From NCBI GenBank assembly GCA_002189035.1, contig CM007990.1, positions 3,410,001 through 3,474,000 of the forward strand: 64,000 nt of DNA, written 5' to 3'. Below are positions 49,410 to 62,263 of the stretch, in pieces. The notes beneath the pieces were generated by a model that was given only the letters and a program-made list of their open reading frames with translations, was not told where the DNA came from and did no database searches. This DNA comes from Utricularia gibba (taxonomy: Eukaryota; Streptophyta; Magnoliopsida; Lamiales; Lentibulariaceae). Made by a program: the position numbers and the translations under genes. The stretch's first letter is position 1, and every line of letters begins with the position of its first letter.

Positions 49410-50255
49410 ATGCCAAGAAATCAAAATGCAAGAGACAAGGTCTTCAATGATGAAACGAGTATGTTATTAGCCAGTGAAAACGAGACTTTTATGTTCAAAC
49501 TTCATGTTGGTGGTAAAGTAGATCTTCAATCGAATTTGTACATTAATGGAATTCAGCATTTGGTGGGATTGTATGGTGTTTCTGAATTTCCACATAATAT
49601 GCTTGCTAGATTGGTTTCAGATTTGGGGAATTCTGGAAAAATTAGAGTTTTCATGAAATGGGTAAATGTGAGTGAAATTTTGTATAATTTGTTGGTTGAT
49701 GATGATTACAAATATGTACAACAACGCCTCCTTGAATTGGAACCAGTTGAAATTTTTATTGATATAGTAGATGAATGCGAAGCCGTGGATGAGGTTGGTA
49801 AATCTATGACTGAGAAATTACTAAATGATTTCTCAAATGATATCTCTAACTTGAGAGAAAATACAGAAGTTGATGTTGTTTTTCAGCAAATGTGGGCAGA
49901 TTTAGATGCAAATATTATTGCAAATGAAAATATATATGATGAGGTAAATGCTGATGTTGACTCGGAATGTAGTGATATAGAATTTTGAGCTGATGAGATG
50001 TATCAGTTTTATAAGAATGAAGAGCTGTTTTCTAACTACGATAATCACAATATTGAGCTTGATGGATATGATGGGACCATTGTTGCCAAACTTGCACATG
50101 ATAACTTGAACATGGATGCAAATATTGCTGTTAAGGCTAATTTAAGTTTTTCCATAATCAATTATATATTTTTTAGATATCACAAATTATGTCACCTGTT
50201 AACGCACTTATCATTATCAAAGGAGGTCAAAATTTCATCACCCTTTCAAACTTAA
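49410..50255 (+). pseudogene. MULE transposase N-terminal (PB1-like/MuDR N) ORF
   Basis: First in-frame ATG at 49410 opens 192 codons to a TGA at 49986; the same frame then stays open and similar to about 50255. The region FMFKLHVGGKVD...LYINGIQHLV...FPHNMLARLVSDLG, then IRVFMKWVN and DDDYKYVQQRLLELEPVEIF IDIV, follows the layout of the PB1-like N-terminal domain of plant MuDR transposases (FK-HHGG-F...Y-GG...D-D-LS--EI---C-ELGY...D-D---M). An acidic stretch follows, as in the family. The zinc finger (SWIM) and DDE core are not found. Confidence 0.62.
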
Positions 50256-50518
50256 AAAATTCAGTGAATGTGTTCCATGCCAAAGATGGTGTTAATTAAA
50301 CATATGATTGTAATATTGCTTATGTTGTTTATTTGATTGATTGCACTCTTATTTCAAGGTATTTGAATAATATATTTTTCTGCATTGGGAAAATACTTAA
50401 TATAATCTTATTATAAAAAATAATTTTAGGCGTATCCAATATTTTATGTTATTTTTTAAAATTTGGAGCTTATAATTAAAGTACCAAGTGGTAAAAATAA
50501 AAATAAAAACTTATAAAT

Positions 50519-51709
50519 TATTAAGTGTCATTTTCTAGTTATTATTATAGATTATTATATGTTAATCTAATATTAAGTCACTCAATTTAGGATTTATATT
50601 GATAAGTATTTTATTTTCTTAGAAAAATCTTTTTTTTCTATTTTATATATATTTTCAATATGTTTTTCATACACTTTGACCGAAATGTGAGAGGAGACAA
50701 TAGTGGAGTGTTGTAGGATGCTTGCAGAAGACCAGACACTGACGTTTCACGCCTTGCACGTGACTTGAAGCAATTATGGGCAGAAGACTGACACTAGTTA
50801 AGATCTTTGATTTACGGTATATCAAAGTCTGCAACAATGAATGATGGAATAATTGTGAGCGGAAGACTTGCACGCATCGGAAAGTTGTTGGCACACGTAA
50901 GACACAAAGAATGATGGAAGGGGAGCAAAAGAGTTAATGCATGTGGGGACTGAGATTAAACCAACTTGGAATAATTTCTTTCGAACTTTTGACACTTACT
51001 TTTTGCACTTAGGATTTTTGGATCTTCATCTCTTCCAAGGGAGGAAGAATACTTTAACTTTCCATCTCTTTTTCTGTTTTCATGGCTATTCGTGGCTAAA
51101 CTCTTTTAGTTTTTAGGAGTAGATGAAGTTTACTTCCAAATATTGAATACTAATCTCGTTTTTCTACTGAAATTCTTTTGGATTTTGCATACTTCCACAA
51201 GTCTTGTTGCAGTCTTTATGTAACATCTTCTAGTCAAGATCTATGATTAACAAGCTACTTCTTGCGGATTTTAATGAAGAGCAATGTGAAGAGTACCAAC
51301 TCCAACCTACTGGTTTGAGGGAAGTACCAAATTGTTTGTGACCGAGGTAACGCGACAATGGATAGGTAATGATCTCGTACCTACTATTGGTCATTGGCAA
51401 CAGCTGGGCGAACACGCACAATTCGGTTTTGAAGATAATCGACGACAATCCTCTTATCTTCTTAATCATCTAAGGGGGAATCATATGAGGTGATTCTCGT
51501 GCCTCCATAACCAGCTATTCGAAAGGAATTAATGAAAGCCAAGACAAGGATAGACAAAAAAATGAAAAAGAATACATTTCCCAAGAACTGCAACCCTTAG
51601 TCAAGGTCCATTACTTAGATTGTATCTTTTATTTCTATACTTTAGAAACCTTCTTTTACAATTCCATGACAATTTGTAAAAGTTTTCTACAAAACACTTT
51701 TTGCAAAAC
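50519..51709 (+). mobile_element. family D LTR (D4), inside the MULE, 3'-truncated
   Basis: Starts TATTAAGTGTCATTTTC (TG of the family start decayed to TA) and aligns with D1-D7 up to CACTTTTTGCAAAAC, where it stops before the U5 end. Confidence 0.72.
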
Positions 51710-51842
51710 CGATTTTTATGTATCAGTTGAAATTGAAACGGTTGTTATGTATTTAATGGTTTTAATGAAACAAAAAAATTTGATGGCAAAACTGAAATCG
51801 TGTGTTATTTTTAATGGCTTTAATGAACTTTTTCCATTGCCA

Positions 51843-52293
51843 AATGGATAAACAAATTAAGTCTACTAACACATCCCACATCTGTACATGCATAAACTAT
51901 GCTTGTATCATATGAAAAACAGCACACAAGTGTAGTTTATGTATAATTCACATGCACAACATATATATATATACATGGACATAATTTATGTGTAATCCAT
52001 ATAATTGATTTTAAGGGTTTGATTTGTTTTTATTATAAATGATACATTTTTATCAAATTAAAATTAAAATTTATATAATGTTGAAAAAATTAGTTATTTT
52101 TTATTATTTAATACTACTTTGGAATTAATTTTAATTTTATAAAAAAAATATAAATTGATGTGAAGATGAGTTGAACTTTCAACGAGTAATTTCCAAAAAC
52201 AAAATATAATCAAATTGATCACAAGCATAGATTATATACAATTTATGGCCTCTGATTATATATTTATAGGGTTTAAAATATAAAGTATGAATT
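51843..52293. other. AT-rich spacer
   Basis: Nothing recognised. It has a short TA repeat (51961-51974) and runs of GTTTATGTATAATTC-like sequence similar in flavour to 58.6-58.7 kb. Confidence 0.4.
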
Positions 52294-52958
52294 TCATAAA
52301 TGGAAAATTTTATTATTATTTCAATATAAATAAAATTCCATATCAAATAAATTTATAAGATCTAATCTTTAAAAAATACAAATCAAAACACTAATTGCAA
52401 AGTAGAATTTCGGGATTGATTACAAAAAGTGAATGCTTGCTATGTGTCTTAGGGTATGCAGGATTAGAGAATGATTTCAATCTTAGTCTAAGCTCAAACT
52501 AACCGTGACTGTCTAAAGTCAAGTTAGAGAGTAGACAATAATAAGTATTGTTTCTAAGATGACTCAAAGTTGTAAATGTGATATGGTAATAAGGTCTTTA
52601 ATTCAATTTACAATATTTCTATTTGCATAATTTTAGACAACCTGAGTCTATCTATGTCATTTCTCATGTTTTTGATTCAAATACCCCTAATATCATCATT
52701 CATTTCACACTTAGGTTTACCCACATATGAAGTATGTAGAATTAGGTCTATCCGCTTTTATTGGTTCTATTTAGAACTAACTCTTATTATCATCACATTG
52801 ATTTGTAAGTTTACCTTTAAATCAAGCATCTATGTTGTGAATCTATTTGTTTCCCTCTTTAGATCTATTCGAGCAATGATAAAAATGAAAACTATGACAT
52901 AATGATTAATTGCCTTATGAACCCTACTTCACATCACCTATTCACACTTTAAGTCATA
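52294..52958 (-). repeat. family A LTR (A4), sense 3' part
   Basis: Minus strand runs from ACTTAAAGTGTGAATAGG to TTTCCATTTATGA and matches the second half of A1/A2 (blocks ATGCTTGATTTAAAGGTAAAC, TGGGTAAACCTAA). Its other half is at 55433-56025, beyond the D element. Confidence 0.66.
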
Positions 52959-54093
52959 TGTTAAATGTTATTTTCTATATAATTATTATATATTATTTCA
53001 TGTCAAATCAGGATTTATATTAATAAGTACTTTATTTTATTAAAAAACTTTAATTATTGTTATTTGGGCATATCTTTTTTTGTGTGTTTTCACCAAAGTG
53101 GTAGAAGGAAGTCTTTGAGTATTGCAAGAGACATGCAGGAGATAAGACACTCATATTTTGTGACTTGCACGTAGTTTGAAGCAATTACGGTGGAAGACTG
53201 ACACTAATCATAGCTCCTAACTTATGACATGTTAATGTCTACAACAATGATAAGGTACTTATTTGTAAAAATGGAAAAGCTAGTTGAACAAACAAGATAG
53301 AAAGAATGATGGAAAAAAAACAGATAAAGTTATTGCACTTGGGAGTGAATTAAAGAGAACTTGGAACACTTTGGAATGGACTTTTTTTCACACTTTGCTT
53401 TTCTCACTTGAACTTGTTCTTTTCTTTCCACCAAAGGAAGGAAGAACATTTTAACTTTGTGTTTTCATTTTCTATTTTTCATGGCCATTTATGGCTAAAC
53501 TTTTTTAGTTTTTAAGAATAAATGAAGTTTCCTTCCACATATCGACCATCAATCTTAGTTCTTTGCGGAATTTCTTCAAAATTTCACATATTTCCACACA
53601 TCATGTTGTAATCTCTGTGTAACGTCTCCTAGTTACAGTTCATGATCAAGGTGAAGAGCACCGTCTTCAACCGTATTGGTTTCAGGGAGATGTCGAATTA
53701 TTTATGACTGAGATATTGCAATAATAGATAGGTAGTGACCTCGTACCCACCATTAGTCATTGGCAATAACTAGGCACACATGCAAAATTTTGTTTTGAGT
53801 AGCCTATTCCTTGCTCCTACAACCAGTTATTCGGAAGGAATTAGTAAAACCCGAGGCAAGGATAGACGAAAGAAGGAAATGGAATCTCCTTCATAGGAAC
53901 TGCAACCCTTAGTCAATATCCATTACTTGCATTGTATTTCAAAAACTCTTTTTACAAACCTGTGACAATTTATAAAAGTTAAGCACAAAACAATTTTCGC
54001 TAAACTTAAGTTCCTGAGATTGACACTCATACTGTGTTTATTTGTATTCTATGTTTTTCTAATTAAAATTTATTGAGAAAAAGACATGCAATA
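52959..54093 (+). mobile_element. family D 5' LTR (D5)
   Basis: TGTTAAATGTTATTTTC...GACATGCAATA, aligned with the other D copies. It is followed at once by a primer-binding site and then gag, which proves the plus strand is the sense of family D and makes D a Ty3/gypsy family. Confidence 0.8.
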
Positions 54094-54098
54094 AATTT

Positions 54099-54117
54099 TG
54101 GGTACCATTTCCAGGGA
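54099..54117 (+). other. decayed tRNA-Asp primer-binding site
   Basis: TGGGTACCATTTCCAGGGA, against the Athila/Tat site TGGCGCCGTTGCCGGGGA. Differences fall mainly at the CpG positions, as expected from cytosine deamination. Confidence 0.62.
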
Positions 54118-54289
54118 GTTGTATATTTTTGTGTTTGGTTTTGTCTATAGTTTTTCTTTTTCCTTTCTTTTTCTTCATTTCTTCTTCTTTTTCTTTTGTT
54201 TCTATTTTGCCGTTTTTCTGTTTTTATGCATTCAGCTCTACTGAAGGATCATAGAAGCTTGAGATCATACCAAGAGGCTTTGTGTCCCT

Positions 54290-55195
54290 CAAATTTGGAG
54301 ATTGAATGCAAATTTCTTGTGAAAAAGCGAGAAGTAACTTCCAGTTCATCTACTGATGAAGACATGGCCACTCATTCACTTATGGAATCCCCATGATTCA
54401 TGTAGGATAGGAGCAACAACATCCTAAAATTTTTCTAATTCTAACGATCACTAATCCCAGCCTAACACTAAGGATAATTAAAGAATTACTTCAAATCCCC
54501 CTAAATGACCACTCTACATCATTTTTTATGTGGAAGAGGACTTTGGGCTACACCCATATCTATTTCAGACACTTCTAAGTTCATTGGGAGAGAGAATGAT
54601 GACCCAAATCACCATTTAAGAGAGTTGCACACAGCTTGTGCTTTCATACACCCAAAGGGTGCAACGAAGAACCAAGTTAAGTTGCAAGTCTTCCCTTTCA
54701 ATCTCACTGAACAAGCCTTGGAGTGGCTGTATGAGCTGTCTCCCTGATCTATTGCTACCTGGGAGCAAATGGTTCAAAAGTTTCTTGATTTATATGCACC
54801 CTTAGGGAGAGCCTCCGCTGAAAGAAGAGTTTTATCAATCATGCAACAAAGTGAAGGAGAGAATTTGTCAGAATATTATGATCGATTCAACTGGATCTAC
54901 AATACTTATCTACAGCGTGGACTTACGTAAGGTCAAAATTTGCAGCATTTTTACAAGAAACTGACCCCCATAATTAGAGGATAAATGGATGCCATCTGTA
55001 ATGGGTTATCACTAGAGAATCGCCACAACACTGACGCCCGAAGATTGATCAAGCAAATGGCTGCTAATTCTTATTCCACCTCTAGTCTATATGACCACTT
55101 ATATCGAGCACCTGGAGGAAATTCCCAGCCAATAAAAACAGTGTAGGAAGTGGACAATTTTGATGTTTTAGCTCAACTTGGTGTCTAGTGATTCT
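54290..55195 (+). pseudogene. Ty3/gypsy gag (retrotransposon gag domain)
   Basis: After a poorly conserved lead (54196-54396), the translation gives FIGRENDDPNHHLRELHTAC (family F-G-E-EDPN-HL--F), GATKNQVKLQVFPFNLTEQA and LEWLYELSP (family LFPFSL---A--WL--LP), then after one stop ATWEQMVQKFLDLYAPLGRA, SEGENLSEYYDRFNWI, and IRRLIKQMAANSY-like ending. The order and spacing are those of Tat/Athila gag. A few stops break it. No protease or RT follows before the 3' LTR fragment. Confidence 0.83.
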
Positions 55196-55312
55196 TTGAA
55201 GTTTGGTTTTCAATCACTTTTCCAACAACAAGAAAGGTATCAAGGATTTTAAACTTCATCTCATTCTAATCCAGGACCTATGACACATAAGATGCCAACA
55301 GAATAGGTGAAT

Positions 55313-55432
55313 GCATTCTACATTTTTCTAATTACGAAAACACAACTCCTTGAGATCGGCACTTGTACTATGCTTATTTCTATTCTACATTTTTCTAATT
55401 AAAATTTGTTGAAAAAACGACATCAGCAATAT
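55313..55432 (+). repeat. family D 3' LTR fragment
   Basis: CTCCTTGAGATCGGCACTTG...TTTGTTGAAAAAACGACATCA matches the U5 end of D5 and the others. It marks the right edge of the D element that split A4. Confidence 0.66.
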
Positions 55433-56025
55433 CCTTAAGATAAATAAAACATGATATTATTAAGATAAAATAGCGAAGATATCAGAAACATCGTAATATA
55501 GTTAGTCATGGAAACTAAAAGTTCAGAAAACTTAGAAAACAAAGAAATATTATTATGTTCCTTGTCTACTGCTGTTCACAACCCATAATAGCGCTGAACT
55601 AGGTTTTGTATTATTAAAGTCTCTGTGTGTGTTTATCACTAAAGCTCTTCTTTTTCCATTCTCTCTCCTCGAAAATATTCTCCTCTTTCATTTACCAAAG
55701 CAAGGCAAGTATGATTTTATGACAATCATACTGCTTCTGTTTCTGACTTACAATCTACTGCAACGATAGTGCATCATTATCCCTTTTTTCATGTTGCTCC
55801 TTCTGTGAATTGTCTGCATGGATGAAATCCATGTTTTACCCATAATCTCAGACTTTGCTATTGGATCACAAATGAGTTAGAACGTGGAGCTAAATCAAAG
55901 GATTTGGCCTACTAATCCACAAATATAATACATTTCCTAATTTTTTACAGAATAATTAAAACCATAAAATAAACATTTAAAATATAATTAAAAAATTATA
56001 ATTTTCATACCATAAAAATATTTAA
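55433..56025 (-). repeat. family A LTR (A4), sense 5' part
   Basis: Minus strand matches A1 from near its start (ATTTTTTAATTATATTT) through the TTAGGCC/AAATCCTTTGATTTAGCTCC hairpin and the ATAGCGCTGAACTAGG block. It ends at the D 3' fragment. With 52294-52958 it makes one A LTR of about 1.26 kb. Confidence 0.66.
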
Positions 56026-56851
56026 GTTTTCTATAACTCTTTTAGGTCGATTTTCTATCTATTTTATTTCACTTTCTCAATGTTTTTTAGTTCAATTTCA
56101 TATCTTTCATATCAATTCAATTTTTTTGTATGGAAAATAAAATTTATGATTTTTTAGGATGATTTTGATCTAAATTAGAGAAAATTAGACTATGCTTGGT
56201 GGAATCAAATATTTGAATTATGAGAATGAAGACTCGGTTAAAAATTGTCAAATAAAATAAAATTTACATCTTATCTTAAAATATTCAAATATAAAATTTG
56301 ATACGAGTCTATCAAAGAAGTCTATCAAATCTCTCTATGTAAAAACTTCAGCATCAACCTGTAGGAGGGACCGAAGTCTTTGAGTCAATCTAATAGTCAA
56401 GAGCGAGTCTAGCATTTGTTGGTTTTTTTCATCAATTTATTTTTTTACATTTAATATGAGGATTGATTCTTTTTTTTGCAACGTGGTCTTACCAATGTGT
56501 TCTTTTGTATCACGTAACCTTAAAATATTCTAGGAGAATCTTGGATTGGTTTCAAGCACTTAAGGAAAAGAACTTAATCGAATATTGTTGATAAGATATG
56601 TTCGATTGAATATGTCTGCGAGGTATGAGGTGTAAGGGTTATAATCGAATGTTTAGAAAAATGTAGGTTATTATAAGAGACGAAATGACTCTAGTGACAG
56701 TTGATTTTATAATCCTACTAATACATGACGGTGCTATGACTATTATCGAGTAGCATTATTTTAAAATAACGCCTCATAAATGCGTAAGTAGGTTAGTACT
56801 CAAGGTTTATACACACACATGCATATGAGGGAATTTTAGCAAGGTAGAATG
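56026..56851. other. no recognisable gene
   Basis: AT-rich, no ORF of note, no match to the other repeats in this window. Confidence 0.45.
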
Positions 56852-58226
56852 TGTTGGGTTTCTCATTGACATCGTATGTTACAAAAGTAGTAGAGTTTAA
56901 AAATTCTTGAGAAACCCCAAACGCAGATCTTGGAATACGGTATACGTCAGATAAAGGGATACTATGAATACCATTCAGTGCACTCTAATGTTCACCAACC
57001 GTCAATAGCAGACGGCCTCTATGCTATCCACACGTCAAGCACTCCACCGATAACCTTCTCAAGGCTATCGAATGCTGGTCGATCTCCTCAAGTGCTAGTA
57101 GAGAAAATTGCCCTCTTGTAGATCAATCTCAGAGAGAATGAAGATGTGGAGATCTCTGTAGATCAAATCTTTCTGATAGATATTTGGTAACATATCAAAT
57201 TAAATTTTCATAATGATCTTGTCTTGTGGAGATACATATATATTCAAAATCTTATCTATATCAGATCTTTAATTTTGAGTTTAATCAATATTAATCTTAA
57301 AATAACTCTCTATTTAATTTATCCACTTTACCAATTACATCTCATATAATTGTATCATTCTATTTTATATTGATGAGTAACTCCATTATTGTGTGTGACC
57401 CTATAAGCTTCTTCAATCAAGGTCGTAATAATGGATTTATTAATTAACTCTTAATTAATCAAATCCATCATTATCGATCATGATTGATGTTTAGCAACAT
57501 ATCATGATCCCCAAGATATAAGAATAATCAGGTGAACTGATTGAGTCTTTCCATGATCAGCCACTATACAATGAATAGCTTTCATCATACTTATATCTCA
57601 TTCAATATCAGAACATGCGTGTGTGTCTTTCTAATGTATCGAACTTATAATTGCATTCAAGCACTAACACTCAATGACCTACTCAAACAATTCGAGTGTC
57701 GTTACCCTGGGCCAAGGACTTACTATTTGGCTTTGATGCAATTACTTGAGATATCGAAAATGTGAGCTTAAGATCAAAATAACTTTGTTGACTTCAAGTC
57801 TAAGCTTATTTGCACGGTTGTCATATTCGAGATCTTGCTACTAACACTTGATTAGCTTCCCATAGTAGCATCTCGAAGACGAGTCATCCAATGAATCGAT
57901 TCTCTAATCGACACCCACACATTGGTTCTAGTAATCTCATTACATCAATTGTGAAAACCATTGCCTAAACAATTTAGTGAACTCAATGTGTGCCAACCTA
58001 TCCGTATTTGTGATATATTCATTTCACAAACACTCTAGTCAGAGAGTTTTTAACTTGAGCATAAATGTTTGAAGAATCTCACATTATGATTTAATCATAA
58101 TTTCTATAGCACATAGATCAAATAGAAGATTTTATCAATGATGTAAACTTGATCACAATTCAAAGTAAACATCAAAAGATAAGATTTGCCAATGAGTTGA
58201 TTGTCTCTAGAACATATACACAAACA
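56852..58226. mobile_element. family C solo LTR (C3)
   Basis: TGTTGGGTTTCTCATTGACATCG...CATATACACAAACA, flanked by GAATG (56847-56851) and GAATA (58227-58231), a duplication with one mismatch. Aligned with C1 and C2 over its whole length, in the same orientation. Confidence 0.82.
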
Positions 58227-58231
58227 GAATA

Positions 58232-59135
58232 TCGATCCAAAGACCCTTTTCTATATTGTTTTAAAACCATACTTTTACCCTTTTTTCAGTCCTTTTTGAG
58301 GTATTATTTTATAAAATATTCCAATAACAATTTTGTGTGAAGATGACTACAAAAACTTAATTTAAAACCATACTTAATACACTGACATTTTCTATGTACT
58401 TGCAAAATTGATATCACAGACAATATTAAAAAAAGTAATGTTTATTTTTACATAAATATATTTAGTAAAATATATAACTACAAAAACTTAATTTTGATAA
58501 TTAATTTTATATTTGTTTTATTCAAATTAATTTTTTTTAAAAACATAACTTATAGAAAACTACATTTATTACATTTGTACATGTCATTATCATAGACATA
58601 TATCATTCATTTGGTCATGGCTTGCCCTTCTTATGAATACAGTTTATGTAAATCACATTCATACCATTGAAAGGACATGATGCCATTCTTGCATATGTGG
58701 TTTATGTATTACCCATTCTTATATAGATTTTGTTTTTGTTTATGTATTAAAAATTATAATTTATAAGTATTTACCTTTAAATATATTATACTATATTTAA
58801 ATAATTTAAATTATTATTTATTCAAATATTATAATTTAAACGTACTAAAATTTCTAAGGATTTTCATCTAAAAAATTGTATTAGTAAATATATTTTTATA
58901 AAATAAAAGTTCTATTTCATAAATATGTATATTATAAATCAAATAAAATATATAATTAATTAAAATGATTAGTTTTTAGAAAGTAAAGTTATTGTGTAAA
59001 GATTTTTAAGATATAACTATATAAACAATGAATTTTTCGCAAGGAACTATATTACAAATTGAGTTGGATTGAGATCAATAAGATGGAGTAAACTTAGTCT
59101 TATTAAACTTGTTAAAGAATAGACCTATGTAAGAA
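58232..59135. other. AT-rich spacer
   Basis: Very AT-rich with no recognised feature. Confidence 0.45.
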
Positions 59136-59139
59136 AATG

Positions 59140-59795
59140 AAAGTATAGGAAACCTAACGAAATGTCACTTACATCGTATCTATTTACAACCAGACCAAAT
59201 ATCACTTACCTTGTAGGACTCTTGTCCAGGTTCATGACCAATCCACATCAAAATCACTGAGGCAGCAAAAAAGGTCCTTAATCATATAAGGTGTACGGTA
59301 AACCTCAAACTCAAGTATAAAAAAACATTCTAATCTCCTCAAGTGTTTTGTGGATAGTGATTTTACAAGTGATGTCATGGATTATAAATCCAGCACTGGA
59401 CATATGTTCTTGCTAGGAGGGATGATGTTCGTTTGGAACAGTCAAAAACAAGTAGTTTCACAATCATTGGCCAAAGCCGAGTACATGGTGGGAGCGGCTA
59501 CAGTGAATCATGCCATCTAGATCTTGAAAATCTTGAAGAACTTTGGGATAAATTTGAAAAAAAAAAATATAAGCCTCAAGATTGGCAATAAATCCACCAT
59601 CTGTGTATCTAGAAACCCAGTACAATTTGGAAGATGCAAGCACATAAATAGAAAGTACCATGTACTCAAAAATTATGCATGAGAAAAGATGGTTATGGTG
59701 GAGTATGTGGCCTCCGATGAACAGATTGCAGATCTACTTAGAAACACAAGGCAATTCTACTATTTGCAAAGCTTGATGAGGCTACAAGAAATATA
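59140..59795 (+). pseudogene. Ty1/copia RT end and RNase H
   Basis: Early part, in broken frames: SYLFTTRPNITYLVGLLSRF and MTNPHQNH (family YLT-TRPDI---V-LLSRFM--P---H). From about 59340: FVDSDFTSDVMDYKSSTGHM, then FLLGGMMFVWNSQKQVVSQS followed by LAKAEYMVGAATVNHAIXIL, then CKHINRKYHVLKNYA and EYVASDEQIADLL. These are the copia RNase H catalytic-core motifs (D-DF-GD, AEY, TKHID--YH, E--AD-LTK). Stops at the TAG within HAI*ILK and TGA near CA*EKM show decay. Its RT start and LTRs are not seen. Confidence 0.86.
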
Positions 59796-59799
59796 ATCG

Positions 59800-62263
59800 A
59801 TCAATGCAAATTCCAAGGCATCTGAATCTGAGCATCAAGGTGGATTTGGGATGCTGATGAACTTATTCTAATGAACATAGTCAAAATCTTTGAGAAAAAA
59901 AAAATTGTACAGCGTGATGAATGGGAAGATGGAAATGGTGGGCTTAGAAATTATGAAATGTGCAAGTTGGAATAGTAACTCATTGGATTCAATTTTATTA
60001 AGCTGAATTATAAACAAAGAAAAAAGCGCAAGTCAGACAACTCTGACATGTATCATGCTTTCATAAGAAACATCATTGAGAGTTTACTCTAAGATATTAC
60101 ACTTTTATCTTATTACAATGCAAACTTGCATAATTCTTGCATGCGCTTTGTTGCATAACTTTCTCTAATGAGAGTTGCCAAAACTGATATGAAGGAGGAA
60201 ATTATTACAAAGGCTTATAAAAATTCAAATGCTCAAGACTATTGTAGTTACAATGTGATTAGCAGCAAATAGTATTATGGAAGAACAATTGAGATATCAT
60301 GAAAGCTATTATGCACAATGAGTGAAATGTCCGACTAGATAGAGTCCCAAAAGACATAGCTATTGGATGTCTATCCAATGATGTATGTGCTATTTGACAA
60401 GTACCTCATTAGGCCGAAGGTTATGAGGTGAGAGAAGGAGCATGATATTGGAAATCTTTAGATGAACCATTCGTAAAGTGAATAACTAAAGAACAATCAA
60501 AAAGGATATTAATTGAAGTACATGTTAGAATGTGTGGGGTGTAATAGGACGAAAGCTAGAGATGAGTGCCACCAAGGGGCAACACCACTATGGTGCTTGA
60601 CAAACATCATCAAGAAGTTTAACAAATACCGCAAAAGCCTTAATAATCCAAAAAAGATCAAAAGAGCCCAACAATAATAGCTAACAAGACAAGAAAAAAT
60701 AATTCATAAAAAATAATATTTCCTTTAAAGATAAGATATATCCATATCTATGATTCCTAAAGTATGAAAAGTTTCTCAAAGTCATGTATAGAAATCAACT
60801 TCAATTTAAAAGATCATCTTATCTTGAATTTGCCTCAAACCTACTAAAGCTTATAGAAGTATTTCAGCGACCAGCACCTCCTCCTTCTACCTTTGTCCAG
60901 CATGACCCATCCCGGCCAACAACCAACTTCTATTCTAATCTTTTTCATTCATCATTAATAGATTTTACTCAATAGTATAAGTAGAAGCGCCCTGGTTTTC
61001 TCATTTTCTAAGTCATCACTCTTTTTGTTCTTCCTTCTTTTTTGCAAGAACAAACTGTCATCACAAACCACATGCTAAACATAATCCTATACATTTAATT
61101 GATTGTGAAAGGGATTTTTTTTTTTTACCATAGCAATAACAATAACCAAGATATTCCCCATCATAAGCTAAATCATCGAGCAATCACAATGGTGTGATGA
61201 TTTGGTTACGTTGATGTTTTCCTAATGACAAAATAATACTTAAAGAAGGACTTAGTTGCTAAGATTCCATAAATTAAACCATGATTGTTCGAAAAATTAA
61301 ACCATGATTGTTGCACCCCTGTCTATAACAAAATGACAAAAAAAAACCTTCATTAACAACTCTCTCAAAGACATCTCAAACTCAAACGCTCATTTTTGAC
61401 GTCTCACTCTTTCCTTTGAGTATGTGGGACAATCATGTTAAGCATTTATTTGTTTTTTTTTTGTGCTTGAAACCTATGCTCTCTTAAAGACATCTCAAAC
61501 TCTAACACCTCCCCTTCATGTCTGTCTTTGGGTACACATCTCAATCATGTTGCACTAATTCAGGAATTCAGAAATTGCATACACCTCCAAAGACTATTGC
61601 TTGAATCTTCCATCCATCCAGATAAGAAACTTGCACTAATCACTACTCAAAATTTCCAAAATATCTAAATTCAAGAGGGATAAAAAGTTGCACTATAGTG
61701 ACTAAGGCTTATATTCTCATAAAGGCTCCTACTGTGTGGAAAAGTCACTTGGATTACAAAATCTTATGTATGGTGTATTTGATTTTTCATAGTTTTATCA
61801 AAGAAATCTTTACCTTTTGGCATCCTAAACCTTTTCTCTTTCTTTACTCTTCTCTTTATTTTCTCTTCTTTTTCTTCTTCTATTTTCTTTTTTCTTTTCC
61901 TCTTTTTCTAGTTACTATAGGAAAAACATAGAAATAGATAGCAAGAAAAAAAAAAAATCAAGGCAAATGAAAAAAGCCAAGTTGATCATAAGCATGAAAC
62001 CTTTTATTAGTGTATAATTTAATATCCAAACTACATATAATTGTAATGCTCAACTATAAAAAAAAAAGTAATGAAACTAACGGACAATAAACTCTTCACC
62101 TATAGTAAATGTTATGTCTAGACTTGGGCAGCGAGTTGGGTCAACCTATCAACCCATCGGGTTGACTCGTAATGATCCCGTTTGTTGACTAGCACTCATC
62201 AAATATGGGTGCGAGTTGGATTGCGTCAAGATGGATTTGGGTCAACTCAATGGGTTGGCATAT
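59800..62263. other. no recognisable gene; two local duplications
   Basis: No coding signal. 61276-61314 has two copies of AAATTAAACCATGATTGTT. 61361-61440 and 61480-61555 are imperfect copies offset by 119 bp (AAAGACATCTCAAACT at 61367 and 61486). 61800-61910 is a pyrimidine-rich tract. 62120-62260 has GGGTTGAC/GTCAACCC inverted blocks that could be the end of a small DNA transposon. Confidence 0.45.

Larger units (their letters stand above)
49114..51842 (+). mobile_element. Mutator-like element (MULE) with ~93-bp TIRs
   Basis: Left end 49114-49206 and right end 51749-51842 are imperfect inverted repeats; shared blocks in TIR orientation include AAAGCCATTAAA, ATAACACA, and AAAACCATTAAATA. 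Inside lie a MULE N-terminal ORF and, inserted later, a D LTR. The transposase catalytic domain is absent. No clear 9-bp target duplication was found. Confidence 0.72.

Noticed and set aside
21922-58226. Families A-D as CRISPR-like or satellite arrays
   Set aside because: Copies are long, dispersed and mostly bounded by 5-bp target duplications, so they are LTRs.
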